Shown piece after piece: positions 1 to 7,728 of a stretch of DNA of 24,442 bases. The DNA is from CAYFTL01 sp964346145 (GTDB lineage: Bacteria > Bacillota > Clostridia > Christensenellales > Aristaeellaceae), in NCBI GenBank assembly GCA_964346145.1, contig CAYFTL010000030.1, positions 1-24,442 on the forward strand, written 5' to 3'. A program made the translations under genes and the position numbers. The notes below the pieces were generated by a model. The model was not told the DNA's origin. It searched no databases and saw only the letters and a program-made list of their open reading frames with translations. Numbering within the stretch: the stretch's first letter is position 1; the number at the start of each line of letters is the position of its first letter.

Positions 1-1
1 C

Positions 2-265
2 AGCTATTTCAACGCACTGATTTACTTGACCGATAGGGAGCGTTACCCGCTACAGATTATTTTGCGCGAAATCTTGGTATCCAACCAAGTAAACTTTTCC
101 GAGGTGCAAGGGATAGACCCCGAACAGATTCCGGCACAAAGCGCGCTGGGTAACCAGTTGAAATATGCGCTGATCATCGTCAGCTGCGGCCCCATTCTGG
201 CGGTCTATCCGTTTGTGCAGCGTTATTTTGTCAAAGGCGTTATGATCGGATCGATCAAAGGATAA
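2..265 (+). CDS. Carbohydrate ABC transporter permease, C-terminal fragment
   Basis: This is the last ~87 residues of a membrane permease that enters from the left edge; the frame is open from base 2, so no start is visible. The end of the reading frame (YPFVQRYFVKGVMIGSIKG) closely matches the end of the complete permease at 6720-7658 (YPFFQRYFVQGLTVGSIKE), as does a stretch like SYFNALIYL, which places it in the YtcP/LplC family of sugar permeases. It would sit in the cytoplasmic membrane and form half of an import channel. It is therefore the end of a second sugar ABC system, distinct from the one at 5744-9297. A permease of this type is normally preceded by an LplB-like partner, which would lie outside the window. 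The family call is firm; the substrate is unknown. Confidence 0.85.
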   Translation, partial: SYFNALIYLTDRERYPLQIILREILVSNQVNFSEVQGIDPEQIPAQSALGNQLKYALIIVSCGPILAVYPFVQRYFVKGVMIGSIKG

Positions 266-305
266 AATTGCCCAACCACACGAATTTATTTTTTGGGAGG
301 GAAAA

Positions 306-337
306 ATGGAAAAAAATATTGAAGTAGCAATAATTAT
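306..337 (+). CDS. Start of a gene cut by the scaffold gap
   Basis: A strong ribosome binding site (GGGAGG at 295-300) precedes an ATG at 306, and ten codons (MEKNIEVAII) can be read before the run of Ns. This is very probably the true start of a gene following the permease. It may be the start of the ceramidase-like gene on the other side of the gap. The frames do not match across exactly ten Ns, but ten Ns is often a nominal length, so this cannot be decided here. Confidence 0.5.
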
Positions 338-347
338 NNNNNNNNNN
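338..347. other. Assembly gap (10 N)
   Basis: Ten consecutive Ns join two contigs. The true gap length is unknown. Any reading frame crossing it, and the adjacency of the genes on either side, is unproven. Confidence 0.98.
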
Positions 348-348
348 G

Positions 349-1956
349 ATGTATAGGGATGACGACCCGGCGGCCTTCGACGAGATCTTTGTCGGTGGTG
401 CAAACCAGCTGGCCAAAGCTATGGGATGGGAACCTGCTCACGGTATGTTGGATGTGGTTAACCCCTGGGTTACCGAAAATAACAGCATTTGGGGTACCCA
501 CACCTGTTGCCTGTTGCCGGCCCAAACCTATGGTGCTCTAGCCGTGAAATCCACAGTAGAATCCAATAGCTGGCAAGGCGTGCTGGATCCTGTAACGGTA
601 AGCGCGTTGGTCATGGACGACGGCAACGATCAGGCGATCTTCCTCTCCTGCGATTTGGTGGTGGTGCGCTCACGAGTGCTGGACATTGTTCGGGAAAAAC
701 TTGCCCGCATCAATCCCCAAATCCCCGGCATGAAAATTTTGATGAATGCCACCCACACTCACGCAGGCCCGAGTCATTATGTGGATAAACATCTTTTTGA
801 CTACGGCATGGAAGTAGCCTCCTCCGACGACTATAGGGAATTTCTGACCGATCAGTGTGCCGATGCAGTCAACGAGGCTTGGAACAAGCGGGCCGGCGGA
901 TCGTACGCCTACGGTTACGGATATGCTGTGGTCGGGCACAGCCGCCGTGTTTGCTATTTCGACGACGTATCTAAGCGTCCAGGGGCAATCAACAACTCTA
1001 CCCACGGGGTAAACGGCACAGCGGTAATGTACGGAGACACCAGCGACGACAACTTCTCTCACTACGAAGCAGGGGCCGATCACTTTATCAATCTTCTATA
1101 TACTTATAATGAAGCGGAGCAGCTCACCGGGGCAATTATCAACGTACCGTGTCCGTCCCAGAATTCGGAACATGAGTGGGTGCTGTCGGCCGACTATTGG
1201 CACGATGTGCGCCAGACTATCCGCGCAAAGCATGGAGAAATCTTTATTTTGCCCCAATGCGGCGCGGCCGGAGATTTGGCACCTCGCGTTCTTCACTACA
1301 AACAAGCGCAGGATCGCCGTTTCCGCCTAAAGTATGAAAACGAAGAAACCGAGCGCGCTGCCCGCAAAGACATCGCCGAACGCATCGGTGTCGCTTTCGA
1401 TGAGGTTCTGGATTGGGCCGGCAAGGAAAAATTTACTGATGGGAAGATTACTCACGTGGTGGAAACGGTAAACCTGTCCAAGCGGCTGATCACAGATGAT
1501 GAATATCAAGCGGCCAAGGCAGGTTACGCTCAAGAGATGGCCAAGGATTTTAAAACCGATGGCGATCCGCAGCAGCGCTTGGTTGAAAATTCTACCCTTG
1601 TCAGCCTGCGCAACCGCTACAAAAATATTATCGACCGCTACCAGAGCACGCAGACCGAACCCACCTTGCCCATGGAGCTTCATGTTATCGGCGTGGGGAA
1701 TGTGGCTTTCGCTAGCAATCGCTTTGAACTGTACATGGACTTCATGCATCGGATTCAGGCGCGCAGTCCCTTCCAACAAACCTTTGTGGTGCAACTGGCC
1801 GCTCAACCCGGGAATGATGGTGGAAGCTATCTGTGCACACAACGCGGTTTTGAAGGGCGCGGCTACAACGCCAGCATGTATTGCAACCAGGTATCGCCCG
1901 AGGGTGGCCAGCAGCTTGTGGACGAGACCGTGAAAGTGCTCAAGGAAATTCGTTGA
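349..1956 (+). CDS. Neutral/alkaline ceramidase-like hydrolase (5' end uncertain)
   Basis: The frame is open from the gap to a TGA at 1954; counting from the ATG at 349 gives 535 residues. The core resembles the neutral/alkaline non-lysosomal ceramidase superfamily: GVLDPVTVSALVMDDG followed by FLSCDLV, then NATHTHAGPSH with metal-ligand-type His136 and His138, then SADYW, CGAAGDLAPR, and a C-terminal GGSYLCTQRGFEGRGY block like the GY-PT-x-GGYE end of the family. Such enzymes are zinc amidases; bacterial relatives outside the ceramidases proper are mostly uncharacterized. No signal peptide is visible, but the true N-terminus lies in or before the gap. The first ~65 residues do not look like this family and lack its usual ITPP start motif, so they may be a separate or misjoined sequence. 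Its place among sugar genes suggests action on a glycoconjugate, which is inference. Confidence 0.65.
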   Translation: MYRDDDPAAFDEIFVGGANQLAKAMGWEPAHGMLDVVNPWVTENNSIWGTHTCCLLPAQTYGALAVKSTVESNSWQGVLDPVTVSALVMDDGNDQAIFLSCDLVVVRSRVLDIVREKLARINPQIPGMKILMNATHTHAGPSHYVDKHLFDYGMEVASSDDYREFLTDQCADAVNEAWNKRAGGSYAYGYGYAVVGHSRRVCYFDDVSKRPGAINNSTHGVNGTAVMYGDTSDDNFSHYEAGADHFINLLYTYNEAEQLTGAIINVPCPSQNSEHEWVLSADYWHDVRQTIRAKHGEIFILPQCGAAGDLAPRVLHYKQAQDRRFRLKYENEETERAARKDIAERIGVAFDEVLDWAGKEKFTDGKITHVVETVNLSKRLITDDEYQAAKAGYAQEMAKDFKTDGDPQQRLVENSTLVSLRNRYKNIIDRYQSTQTEPTLPMELHVIGVGNVAFASNRFELYMDFMHRIQARSPFQQTFVVQLAAQPGNDGGSYLCTQRGFEGRGYNASMYCNQVSPEGGQQLVDETVKVLKEIR

Positions 1957-2105
1957 CACAAAAAATACATTGGCGTCGCGTCGTTTGTGCGTCCGCGGTG
2001 AAGTTTTTGGCGGTTTTGTAAACGAATGTGCGAAAATGTGTGCATATCCACTTCTATTGTACATCTTGCAAAAAGTTAAAACTTGCCCGGTTTCCGGCAT
2101 TGCCT

Positions 2106-2143
2106 GACCATATTTCCGCCGAAAATTTGGTGGGAATATGGTC
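2106..2143. repeat. Long inverted repeat upstream of the aldolase gene
   Basis: GACCATATTTCC pairs with a downstream GGGAATATGGTC around a short AT-rich loop, with one mismatch in the arm and further CC/GG pairing inside. No T-run follows on the plus strand, so it is a weak candidate for an intrinsic terminator and could instead be a regulator-binding palindrome or an mRNA-stabilizing hairpin. It lies about 75 bp before the aldolase start. The rest of the 1957-2217 spacer shows no gene. Confidence 0.6.
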
Positions 2144-2217
2144 GGTTTCGATCAGAATGTGCTAAACTGTTTGACGTAGCTACCGCTTAGCGATTGCTTT
2201 AAGGAGGGATTCAGTCA

Positions 2218-2901
2218 ATGGAATATATGTTGGACTCGGCAAATCTGGAAGAACTGCGCCGCGGGTTAGAATATTATCCTATTGTAGGGGTTACCACAAA
2301 CCCCAGCATATTAAAAGCCGAAGGCAAGATCAATCTAAAAGATCACTATGTGCACCTGCGAGATCTGTGCGGCGATCGGTCGCTGCACGTGCAGCTCGTT
2401 TCTCGCCAAACACCAGAGATGGTGGAGGAAGCTAAAGCGATCGTTCGTTTGCTGGGTAGCGCTACTTACATCAAAGTTCCTGTGACCGACCAGGGGATTA
2501 AAGCGATTAAGGCGCTGAAAGCTATGGGCATCAAGGTAACGGCAACGGCGGTGTATTCCTTTGCTCAAGGCGCATTGGCCGTGGCGTGTGGAGCGGATTA
2601 TGTTGCGCCCTATTGCAACCGCATGGAAAACAATCAAATCGACTTTCGAAAAACAATCGAAGGCTTGAGAAATGTCATAGATCGTGACGGCTACGCCGGA
2701 AAAATAATGGCTGCAAGCTTTAAAAACATGGGTCAGGCGAACGATGCATTGCTCTGTGGTGCCCACGCCCTAACGCTACAACCGGCGCTGTTGCGCAGCG
2801 CGCTCGCCTCGCCTTTGGTTGCCGATGCCGTTTGCGCCTTTGAAGCAGATTATGCCTTGTTCCATGACAAAGCGCAAGCGGAACTTTTAAGTCAAGAATG
2901 A
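2218..2901 (+). CDS. Transaldolase / fructose-6-phosphate aldolase family protein
   Basis: The 227-residue protein matches the short transaldolase family (FSA/TalC type, usually ~215-225 residues). It opens with MEYMLDSANLEEL and the GVTTNPSIL motif at 24-32 and carries the Schiff-base lysine in YIKVPVT (Lys86). The family forms soluble decameric or pentameric TIM barrels that cleave or transfer three-carbon units, for example fructose-6-phosphate to dihydroxyacetone and glyceraldehyde-3-phosphate. The start is set by AAGGAGGG at 2201-2208 nine bases before the ATG. A terminator follows at 3067-3106. In this sugar locus it may cleave the phosphorylated product of the kinases; true transaldolase activity, or action on another ketose phosphate, is equally possible from sequence alone. 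Confidence 0.88.
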   Translation: MEYMLDSANLEELRRGLEYYPIVGVTTNPSILKAEGKINLKDHYVHLRDLCGDRSLHVQLVSRQTPEMVEEAKAIVRLLGSATYIKVPVTDQGIKAIKALKAMGIKVTATAVYSFAQGALAVACGADYVAPYCNRMENNQIDFRKTIEGLRNVIDRDGYAGKIMAASFKNMGQANDALLCGAHALTLQPALLRSALASPLVADAVCAFEADYALFHDKAQAELLSQE

Positions 2902-3066
2902 GGAATATAGCTGAATAAAAGTGAATTTGAACCAACATACGGTGATCGCGATGCCGGTAGGGAGAAGCATGCGACAACGCGAAAACCTGGTCCGACACTG
3001 CATCCTAAAATCAAACGCCTGTAAAAGCTATCAAGCATTTTGGGCAAACCATGATCACCTATCCTT

Positions 3067-3106
3067 AAGCCGTTTTCGACCCATAATATGCCGAAGGCGG
3101 CTTTTT
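3067..3106 (+). terminator. Intrinsic terminator after the aldolase gene
   Basis: AAGCCG with an inner TTCG arm pairs with CGAA and CGGCTT around a 12-base loop, followed by a run of five Ts. It ends the transcript of the aldolase gene and separates it from the Gfo/Idh gene. Confidence 0.75.
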
Positions 3107-3168
3107 GCTATTGACCTTGACGGCGACAATTTTGTATGAATTTATTGCTGGAATTTTCTTAAAAAAGA

Positions 3169-3197
3169 TGTTAAATGCTAGTGAAGCGTGGTACAAT
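3169..3197 (+). promoter_or_regulatory. Possible sigma-A promoter for the Gfo/Idh gene
   Basis: TACAAT at 3192-3197 is a good -10 box, but the region 17 bases upstream (TGTTAA) is a poor -35. It lies after the terminator and 57 bases before the next start, where a promoter would be expected. Confidence 0.4.
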
Positions 3198-3254
3198 CCT
3201 ATAAGTCATTGATTTGAGAATGGTTTGTATATTCTAAGAGAATGGAGGGATTTC

Positions 3255-4370
3255 ATGTTGAAGGTGGGAATCGTTGGAGCACGCGGGTTATCTACATTGA
3301 TGGGATTTAACGCTTTCGATAACGTAGAAGTGAGCGCGCTGTGCGATTTAAACGAAGATTTGCTAAAAGAGCAGAGTGTCAAACACAACATCGGCCATAC
3401 CTATCGAGTGTTTGAAGATATGCTGGCTGCTGATATTGACGCGGTGGTCATCGCTACGCCGATGCAGTGCCACGTGCCCCAGGCGATAGCGGCGCTGGAG
3501 GCGGGCAAGCACGTGCTCAGCGAGGTTACCGCGGGCGTCACGATGGACGAACTGTGGTGGTTGGTGGAAGCGGTAGAAGCCAGCGAAAAGACGTATATGT
3601 TTGCAGAAAACTATTGCTATATGCCTTTTTGCCAGCAGATTCGCGAAATGGTGCGCCGGGGCGTGTTTGGCGATGTTTATTACGGCGAAGGGGAATATTT
3701 GCACAATGTGCGTGGGTTACTCAAGTATCCGGATGGAAAAGATTCGTGGCGCAAGTATTGGCAGTTGGGCAAGCGTGGCGCATTTTATCCCACCCATTCC
3801 ATAGGGCCGGTCATGCAATGGTTTGAAGGCGATGCCATAGAGTCCATCAGTTGTTATTCTGCGGGTCACCATTTTTCGTTGCGCCAGGATGATACCACAT
3901 TGACTTTGTGTCAGCTGAAAAGTGGCAAGCTGATAAAAATTCGCGTCGATTGCGTTTCGCCCCGCCCACACAACATGACCGGCTATCAGCTACAGGGTAC
4001 GCGGGGAGCCTTTGAAAGCGCCCGGGAAGGCGGGCGGAAAAATCTGGTTTGGCTGGAGGAGTTTGGCGAATCGGCGGACGAGGCCAAGTGGCGAGATCTT
4101 GCAGAATTATCCGAGTACATGCCTGATCGCTATAAAAACGCTACGGACAGCCAGAAAGGCGCAGGGCACGGCGGTGGAGACTTTTTCCTGGTGGAAGACT
4201 TTGTCAACGCGATTCGGTCGGGCACCACTCCGGATATTGACGTGTACCAGGCTTGTGAGTGGACTGCGGTCGGTTTGTTGTCCGAGCTTTCTGTGATGAA
4301 CCGGGGACGCACAATGCAGATGCCCAACTTTAGAAAAAACAAGGTTGGCCATCAGATTATTACTCTATAA
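3255..4370 (+). CDS. Gfo/Idh/MocA family protein, GH109-like (candidate NAD-dependent glycosidase)
   Basis: The start is the ATG at 3255, placed by GGAGGG at 3244-3249; an upstream in-frame TTG has no such site. The 371-residue protein begins with a Rossmann NAD(P)-binding segment (VGIVGARG), then VVIATPMQCHVPQAIAALEAGKHVL. In place of the EKP motif of true dehydrogenases it has SEVTAGVT, then ENYCY, then a GEYLHNVRG loop (Tyr148, His150) and a YPTH motif (Tyr178, His181). The tail has SPRPHN, HGGGDFF and PDIDVYQACEW. From memory of the family, this set matches GH109 (alpha-N-acetylgalactosaminidase type), which cleaves glycosides by an NAD hydride-transfer cycle. No signal peptide is visible, so it would act in the cytoplasm on imported glycosides. 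An ordinary sugar dehydrogenase remains possible. Confidence 0.8.
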   Translation: MLKVGIVGARGLSTLMGFNAFDNVEVSALCDLNEDLLKEQSVKHNIGHTYRVFEDMLAADIDAVVIATPMQCHVPQAIAALEAGKHVLSEVTAGVTMDELWWLVEAVEASEKTYMFAENYCYMPFCQQIREMVRRGVFGDVYYGEGEYLHNVRGLLKYPDGKDSWRKYWQLGKRGAFYPTHSIGPVMQWFEGDAIESISCYSAGHHFSLRQDDTTLTLCQLKSGKLIKIRVDCVSPRPHNMTGYQLQGTRGAFESAREGGRKNLVWLEEFGESADEAKWRDLAELSEYMPDRYKNATDSQKGAGHGGGDFFLVEDFVNAIRSGTTPDIDVYQACEWTAVGLLSELSVMNRGRTMQMPNFRKNKVGHQIITL

Positions 4371-4415
4371 ATGTATTTTATATAGACACAAATATAACGT
4401 TTTGGAGGAGAGGCT

Positions 4416-5417
4416 GTGCGGTATTGGATCAGTTGTGACGGTGGTGGAACCAAGCTCTTGGCTATATTGATAGATGAAGATTTGCGCGTGGTCCACTCGG
4501 CGCAAGCCGGGGGAATCAATCCCAACTTTTTGTCGATGGAAAACATTCGCAAAAACGCGCATCAATGTATGGAGGATTTGCTCAAAGGGCTTCCGCCGGA
4601 TGGCGTGATTGAACATTGCTATTTGTCCATGCCCGGGCCTGCCCATGTGGTTGTAGAAGCCTTGGAGATGCAGCTGGGAATCGGAGAGATTCCTTCTACA
4701 GTGCTGTCTGAAGGGCTTATGGGCATGTTGGCTGGCTTCTGCGGAGATGCCGGCTTTGTTGCGCTGGCCGGCACTGGATCGGACGTGTTTTATGAGGACG
4801 GAAAACACGCGATGGCCATCGGCGGCTGGGGAATGCTGCTGGGCGACGAAGGCAGCGGAACGCATATAGGCCAGGCGGGGTTGCAAGCGGCGATTCGTTA
4901 CAGGGAAGGCTGGGGAGAAGAAACTGCGCTGCTCGGCGAGCTCAAGGAATGGCTGGAGGACGACGATGAAAGCCGTTGGATGAATACTTTGGTGCCCAAA
5001 GTTTATCAGAATCCTTCGCCGCGCGCGGTGTTGGCTTCCTTTGCGCCGCGGGTGAGCAAAGCTGCCGGTGCGGGTGATGTGAAAGCGCGGGAAATTATTT
5101 GTGACGCCGGGTTCGTGTTGGCCAAACAAATGATATCACTCATTGGGCGGGCGCTCGCAGTGAATCCAAATGCTCTTGCGTTGCCCTCCTCGGTTTGTGG
5201 AGGTGCCTGGAAGGGAAGTCGGTTGATGTTTGATAGCTACAAAAAGGCTGTTCATGAAATCTACCCGCAGCTTTCCATAGAGTGGCCGCTCTTTGAAGGG
5301 GTTGCCGGCGGAATTGTGCTGGCGGGCAAAATGCTGGGCTATTCTAAAGAGCAGATTAAACAGTTAATGCTTTCAGGCAGTTCCCAATATAGATACCCTG
5401 ACATGCCGCTATCATAA
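4416..5417 (+). CDS. BadF/BadG/BcrA/BcrD-type ATPase, N-acetylhexosamine kinase-like
   Basis: The 333-residue protein starts at a GTG preceded by GGAGGAG at 4404-4410. It shows the ASKHA fold landmarks: phosphate-1 loop ISCDGGGTK at the N-terminus, phosphate-2 loop VALAGTGSDVF, then GGWGMLLGDEGSGTHIG, the stretch typical of N-acetylglucosamine kinases of this family. Such enzymes phosphorylate GlcNAc, and in some clostridia MurNAc, with ATP in the cytoplasm. The gene follows the GH109-like gene by 45 bp and is closed by a strong terminator at 5462-5497, so the two are probably one transcript: release of an amino sugar, then its phosphorylation. The exact sugar is inference. The second kinase at 11111-12118 is a diverged relative. 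Confidence 0.83.
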   Translation: MRYWISCDGGGTKLLAILIDEDLRVVHSAQAGGINPNFLSMENIRKNAHQCMEDLLKGLPPDGVIEHCYLSMPGPAHVVVEALEMQLGIGEIPSTVLSEGLMGMLAGFCGDAGFVALAGTGSDVFYEDGKHAMAIGGWGMLLGDEGSGTHIGQAGLQAAIRYREGWGEETALLGELKEWLEDDDESRWMNTLVPKVYQNPSPRAVLASFAPRVSKAAGAGDVKAREIICDAGFVLAKQMISLIGRALAVNPNALALPSSVCGGAWKGSRLMFDSYKKAVHEIYPQLSIEWPLFEGVAGGIVLAGKMLGYSKEQIKQLMLSGSSQYRYPDMPLS

Positions 5418-5461
5418 TTGGCGGGCTCAAAAAGTCGTTCGGCGCCAAGGTTAAAAGGCGT

Positions 5462-5497
5462 AAAACGAACACAGTTTTGCTGTGTTCGTTTTATTTT
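5462..5497 (+). terminator. Strong intrinsic terminator
   Basis: A perfect 13-bp stem (AAAACGAACACAG / CTGTGTTCGTTTT) with a TTTTG loop is followed by ATTTTT. It ends the Gfo/Idh-kinase transcript before the ABC operon promoter. Confidence 0.92.
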
Positions 5498-5638
5498 TGC
5501 ACGGAAGGCTTTGGCGTGTGCATATTAAGCGGGTGAGAGGAATGGGGTTGGTCAAGGAATCTTAAGTCTATTCTAAAAGCGGAGATGAAATAAAGACAGG
5601 ATGTAGCTATTGCGAATGAGGATTGAGTTAAAAATGTG

Positions 5639-5667
5639 TTGACACAGAAATAATAGAGTGCTAAAAT
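5639..5667 (+). promoter_or_regulatory. Sigma-A promoter of the ABC importer operon
   Basis: TTGACA at 5639-5644 and TAAAAT at 5662-5667 are separated by exactly 17 bases. The predicted transcript start near 5674 leaves a leader of about 70 bases. The rest of the spacer 5498-5638 shows no gene; no convincing operator was seen. Confidence 0.88.
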
Positions 5668-5743
5668 CAGGTTACCACATGGAGAAGAATAGTGTGGAAA
5701 CTTTAGGGATTTTGACCATAGGGATTGAAAGGAGCTGTGTTCC

Positions 5744-6691
5744 ATGCGAAGACTGGATGCAGGCTTGGCAAAAAAGAACAAGGGTAAGCTGTTTAGGCGG
5801 GAGGATATGCCGCTATTCATTATGGCGGCGCCGACTGTCGTATTCCTTTTGATTTTTTGCTATGCGCCGATGTTTGGGCTGGTTATGGCCTTTCAAAATT
5901 TAAATATATCCAAAGGGGTGTTCGGCAGTCCCTTTGTGGGGTTTAAAAACTTTCAATTTTTATTTTCAACAACCGATGCGTTTGTGATCACGCGCAACAC
6001 GGTGTTGTACAATTTGGTCTTTATATTGGTCAACAATTTTTTGGCGATAATTTTTGCCATGTTGCTCAGCTTGATCCGGTCGCGCAAGGGTGCAAAGGTA
6101 ATGCAGACCTTTTATATGTTGCCCTATTTTTTATCTTGGGCGGTTGTAAGCATTGTTGTATACGGTTTTTTAGATCGTGAGAGCGGATTTATAAATTCGG
6201 TTATGAGGGCTCTGGGTCAGTCGGGTAAGACCAACTGGTATCACAAAGTTTCCCTTTGGCCAGGCCTGATCGTAGGCATAAATGCGTGGAAAAATGTAGG
6301 TTACCAATCGGTGCTGTATCTGGCGGTAATTTCTGGAATTTCTAGCGATTATTATGAAGCTGCCATGCTGGACGGTGCAAGCAAGTTTCAGCAAGCGCGA
6401 TACATCACTTTGCCCCATTTGCGTTTTATGATGGGCATATCCATCATTCTGGCCATGTCCAACATTTTTCGTGGCGATTTTGGCCTGTTTTATGTGGTAA
6501 CGCGCGACACCGGCTTGCTTTATCCGGTGGCAGACGTAATCGACACCTACATCTACCGGGGCTTGACCACGCTACAAAACGTAGGCATGTCCACAGCGGC
6601 CGGTCTTTATCAGTCGGTCGTAGGCTTTGTCATGGTGATTATCGTCAACTGGGTGGTTAACAAGATTGACCCCGAAAGCGCGATGTTCTAA
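5744..6691 (+). CDS. Sugar ABC transporter permease (LplB type)
   Basis: The start is the ATG at 5744 behind GAAAGGAG at 5727-5734; 315 residues is the normal size. After a basic cytoplasmic start comes a first membrane segment (~24-46) and a periplasm-facing loop with FVGFKNFQFLF, typical of this family, followed by five more hydrophobic segments. The EAA loop, EAAMLDGASKFQQARYITLP, is complete; it docks the cytoplasmic ATPase. It is one of two permeases of a carbohydrate importer of the LplB/YteP class, which moves oligosaccharides or modified sugars. It leads the operon driven by the promoter at 5639-5667 and is followed 28 bp later by its partner. No ATPase gene lies in the locus. Confidence 0.92.
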   Translation: MRRLDAGLAKKNKGKLFRREDMPLFIMAAPTVVFLLIFCYAPMFGLVMAFQNLNISKGVFGSPFVGFKNFQFLFSTTDAFVITRNTVLYNLVFILVNNFLAIIFAMLLSLIRSRKGAKVMQTFYMLPYFLSWAVVSIVVYGFLDRESGFINSVMRALGQSGKTNWYHKVSLWPGLIVGINAWKNVGYQSVLYLAVISGISSDYYEAAMLDGASKFQQARYITLPHLRFMMGISIILAMSNIFRGDFGLFYVVTRDTGLLYPVADVIDTYIYRGLTTLQNVGMSTAAGLYQSVVGFVMVIIVNWVVNKIDPESAMF

Positions 6692-6719
6692 TCGGCATGC
6701 AATAGGAAGGAGGGCAAAC

Positions 6720-7658
6720 ATGGACAGATCCACAAAAACTGAAAAGCAGAGCGCCATCAGCAAGCTCATGCTGTTATCCGGCGGCTGGAATGCAGCATTC
6801 ACGATCATTTTGCTCATCATCGCTTTTATAATGGTCGTTCCCATGCTGTTGGTTGTCATCGTATCGCTTAGCAGCGAAATCAGCATCGCCAGCAACGGTT
6901 ATTCTTTCTTCCCTTCTGAATGGTCGTTGGATGGCTACAAATATCTGATGAAGATGGGGGATCAGATTAGGGATTCTTACATTGTTACCATCGCTTTTAC
7001 CCTTATTGGAACTGCGTTAAGCCTTGCGATTATGGCCATGTATTCTTACGTGATTGCCCAGCGAAGTTTCAAGTTTAGTCGCTTTTTTACATGGATATTA
7101 TTTTTTACGATGCTGTTTAGCGGAGGCTTAGTGCCCTCATACATCTTAAACACCAGGTACTTGCACATAAACGACAGTATTTGGATATTTATCCTTCCTT
7201 CTTTGGTGAATGTATTTAACGTGATTATCCTGCGTACCTTCCTTCGAACCACCGTGCCGGATACGCTTTATGACGCCGCCAAGATCGATGGCGCGGGGCA
7301 TTTCACCATATTTTTCCGAATCGTATTGCCCCTGTTTAAGGCAGGGCTTGCCACCGTGGCGTTGTTTACCTTGGTGGGCAAGTGGAACGACTGGTTCACC
7401 GGAATGCTCTATATCAACAATCCTAAGTTGGTTCCGCTGCAAACTCTGCTGACAAAGCTACAAAACAATATCGATTTCTTGAAAAAGAATGCGGCCATCG
7501 GTGGAACTCCAGATGGAATCGCCATGCTTCGTTCGCTACCCGATCAGAATCTACGAATGTCTTGTACAATCATTGTGGTGCTGCCCATTTTATTTGCGTA
7601 TCCTTTCTTCCAGCGCTATTTTGTACAGGGCTTGACCGTAGGCAGCATAAAAGAATGA
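6720..7658 (+). CDS. Sugar ABC transporter permease (YtcP/LplC type)
   Basis: The start is the ATG at 6720 behind GGAAGGAGGG (6704-6713); an earlier in-frame ATG at 6666 overlaps the upstream gene and has no site of its own. The protein has 312 residues with six predicted membrane segments and an EAA loop (YDAAKIDGAGHFTIFFRIVL) for docking the ATPase. The loop TLLTKLQNN and the ending FFQRYFVQGLTVGSIKE are characteristic of the YtcP/LplC family. It pairs with the permease just upstream in the cytoplasmic membrane. Its end resembles the fragment at the left edge of the window, so the contig holds two related importers. Confidence 0.92.
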   Translation: MDRSTKTEKQSAISKLMLLSGGWNAAFTIILLIIAFIMVVPMLLVVIVSLSSEISIASNGYSFFPSEWSLDGYKYLMKMGDQIRDSYIVTIAFTLIGTALSLAIMAMYSYVIAQRSFKFSRFFTWILFFTMLFSGGLVPSYILNTRYLHINDSIWIFILPSLVNVFNVIILRTFLRTTVPDTLYDAAKIDGAGHFTIFFRIVLPLFKAGLATVALFTLVGKWNDWFTGMLYINNPKLVPLQTLLTKLQNNIDFLKKNAAIGGTPDGIAMLRSLPDQNLRMSCTIIVVLPILFAYPFFQRYFVQGLTVGSIKE

Positions 7659-7728
7659 TTTTATATGCTCTTTTTGAGCTGTAAGATAAACGGCCCCTTA
7701 AAAACATACACGACTGTAAAGGAGGATC

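Larger units (their letters stand above)
2902..3254. other. Intergenic stretch without a gene
   Basis: This 353-bp spacer holds a terminator (3067-3106), a possible promoter -10 box (3192-3197) and the ribosome binding site of the next gene. A 72-codon open frame at 2921-3139 has no ribosome binding site, no recognizable domain, and runs through the terminator hairpin, so it was not called. Confidence 0.7.

Noticed and set aside
1327..2100. 257-codon minus-strand frame opposite the ceramidase-like gene
   Set aside because: Shadow of a real gene, with no ribosome binding site or family resemblance.
2921..3139. 72-codon plus-strand open frame after the aldolase gene
   Set aside because: It has no ribosome binding site or recognizable domain and reads through the terminator hairpin at 3067-3106.
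4365..5129. 254-codon minus-strand frame opposite the hexosamine kinase
   Set aside because: The plus-strand kinase has clear family motifs; the opposite frame has none.
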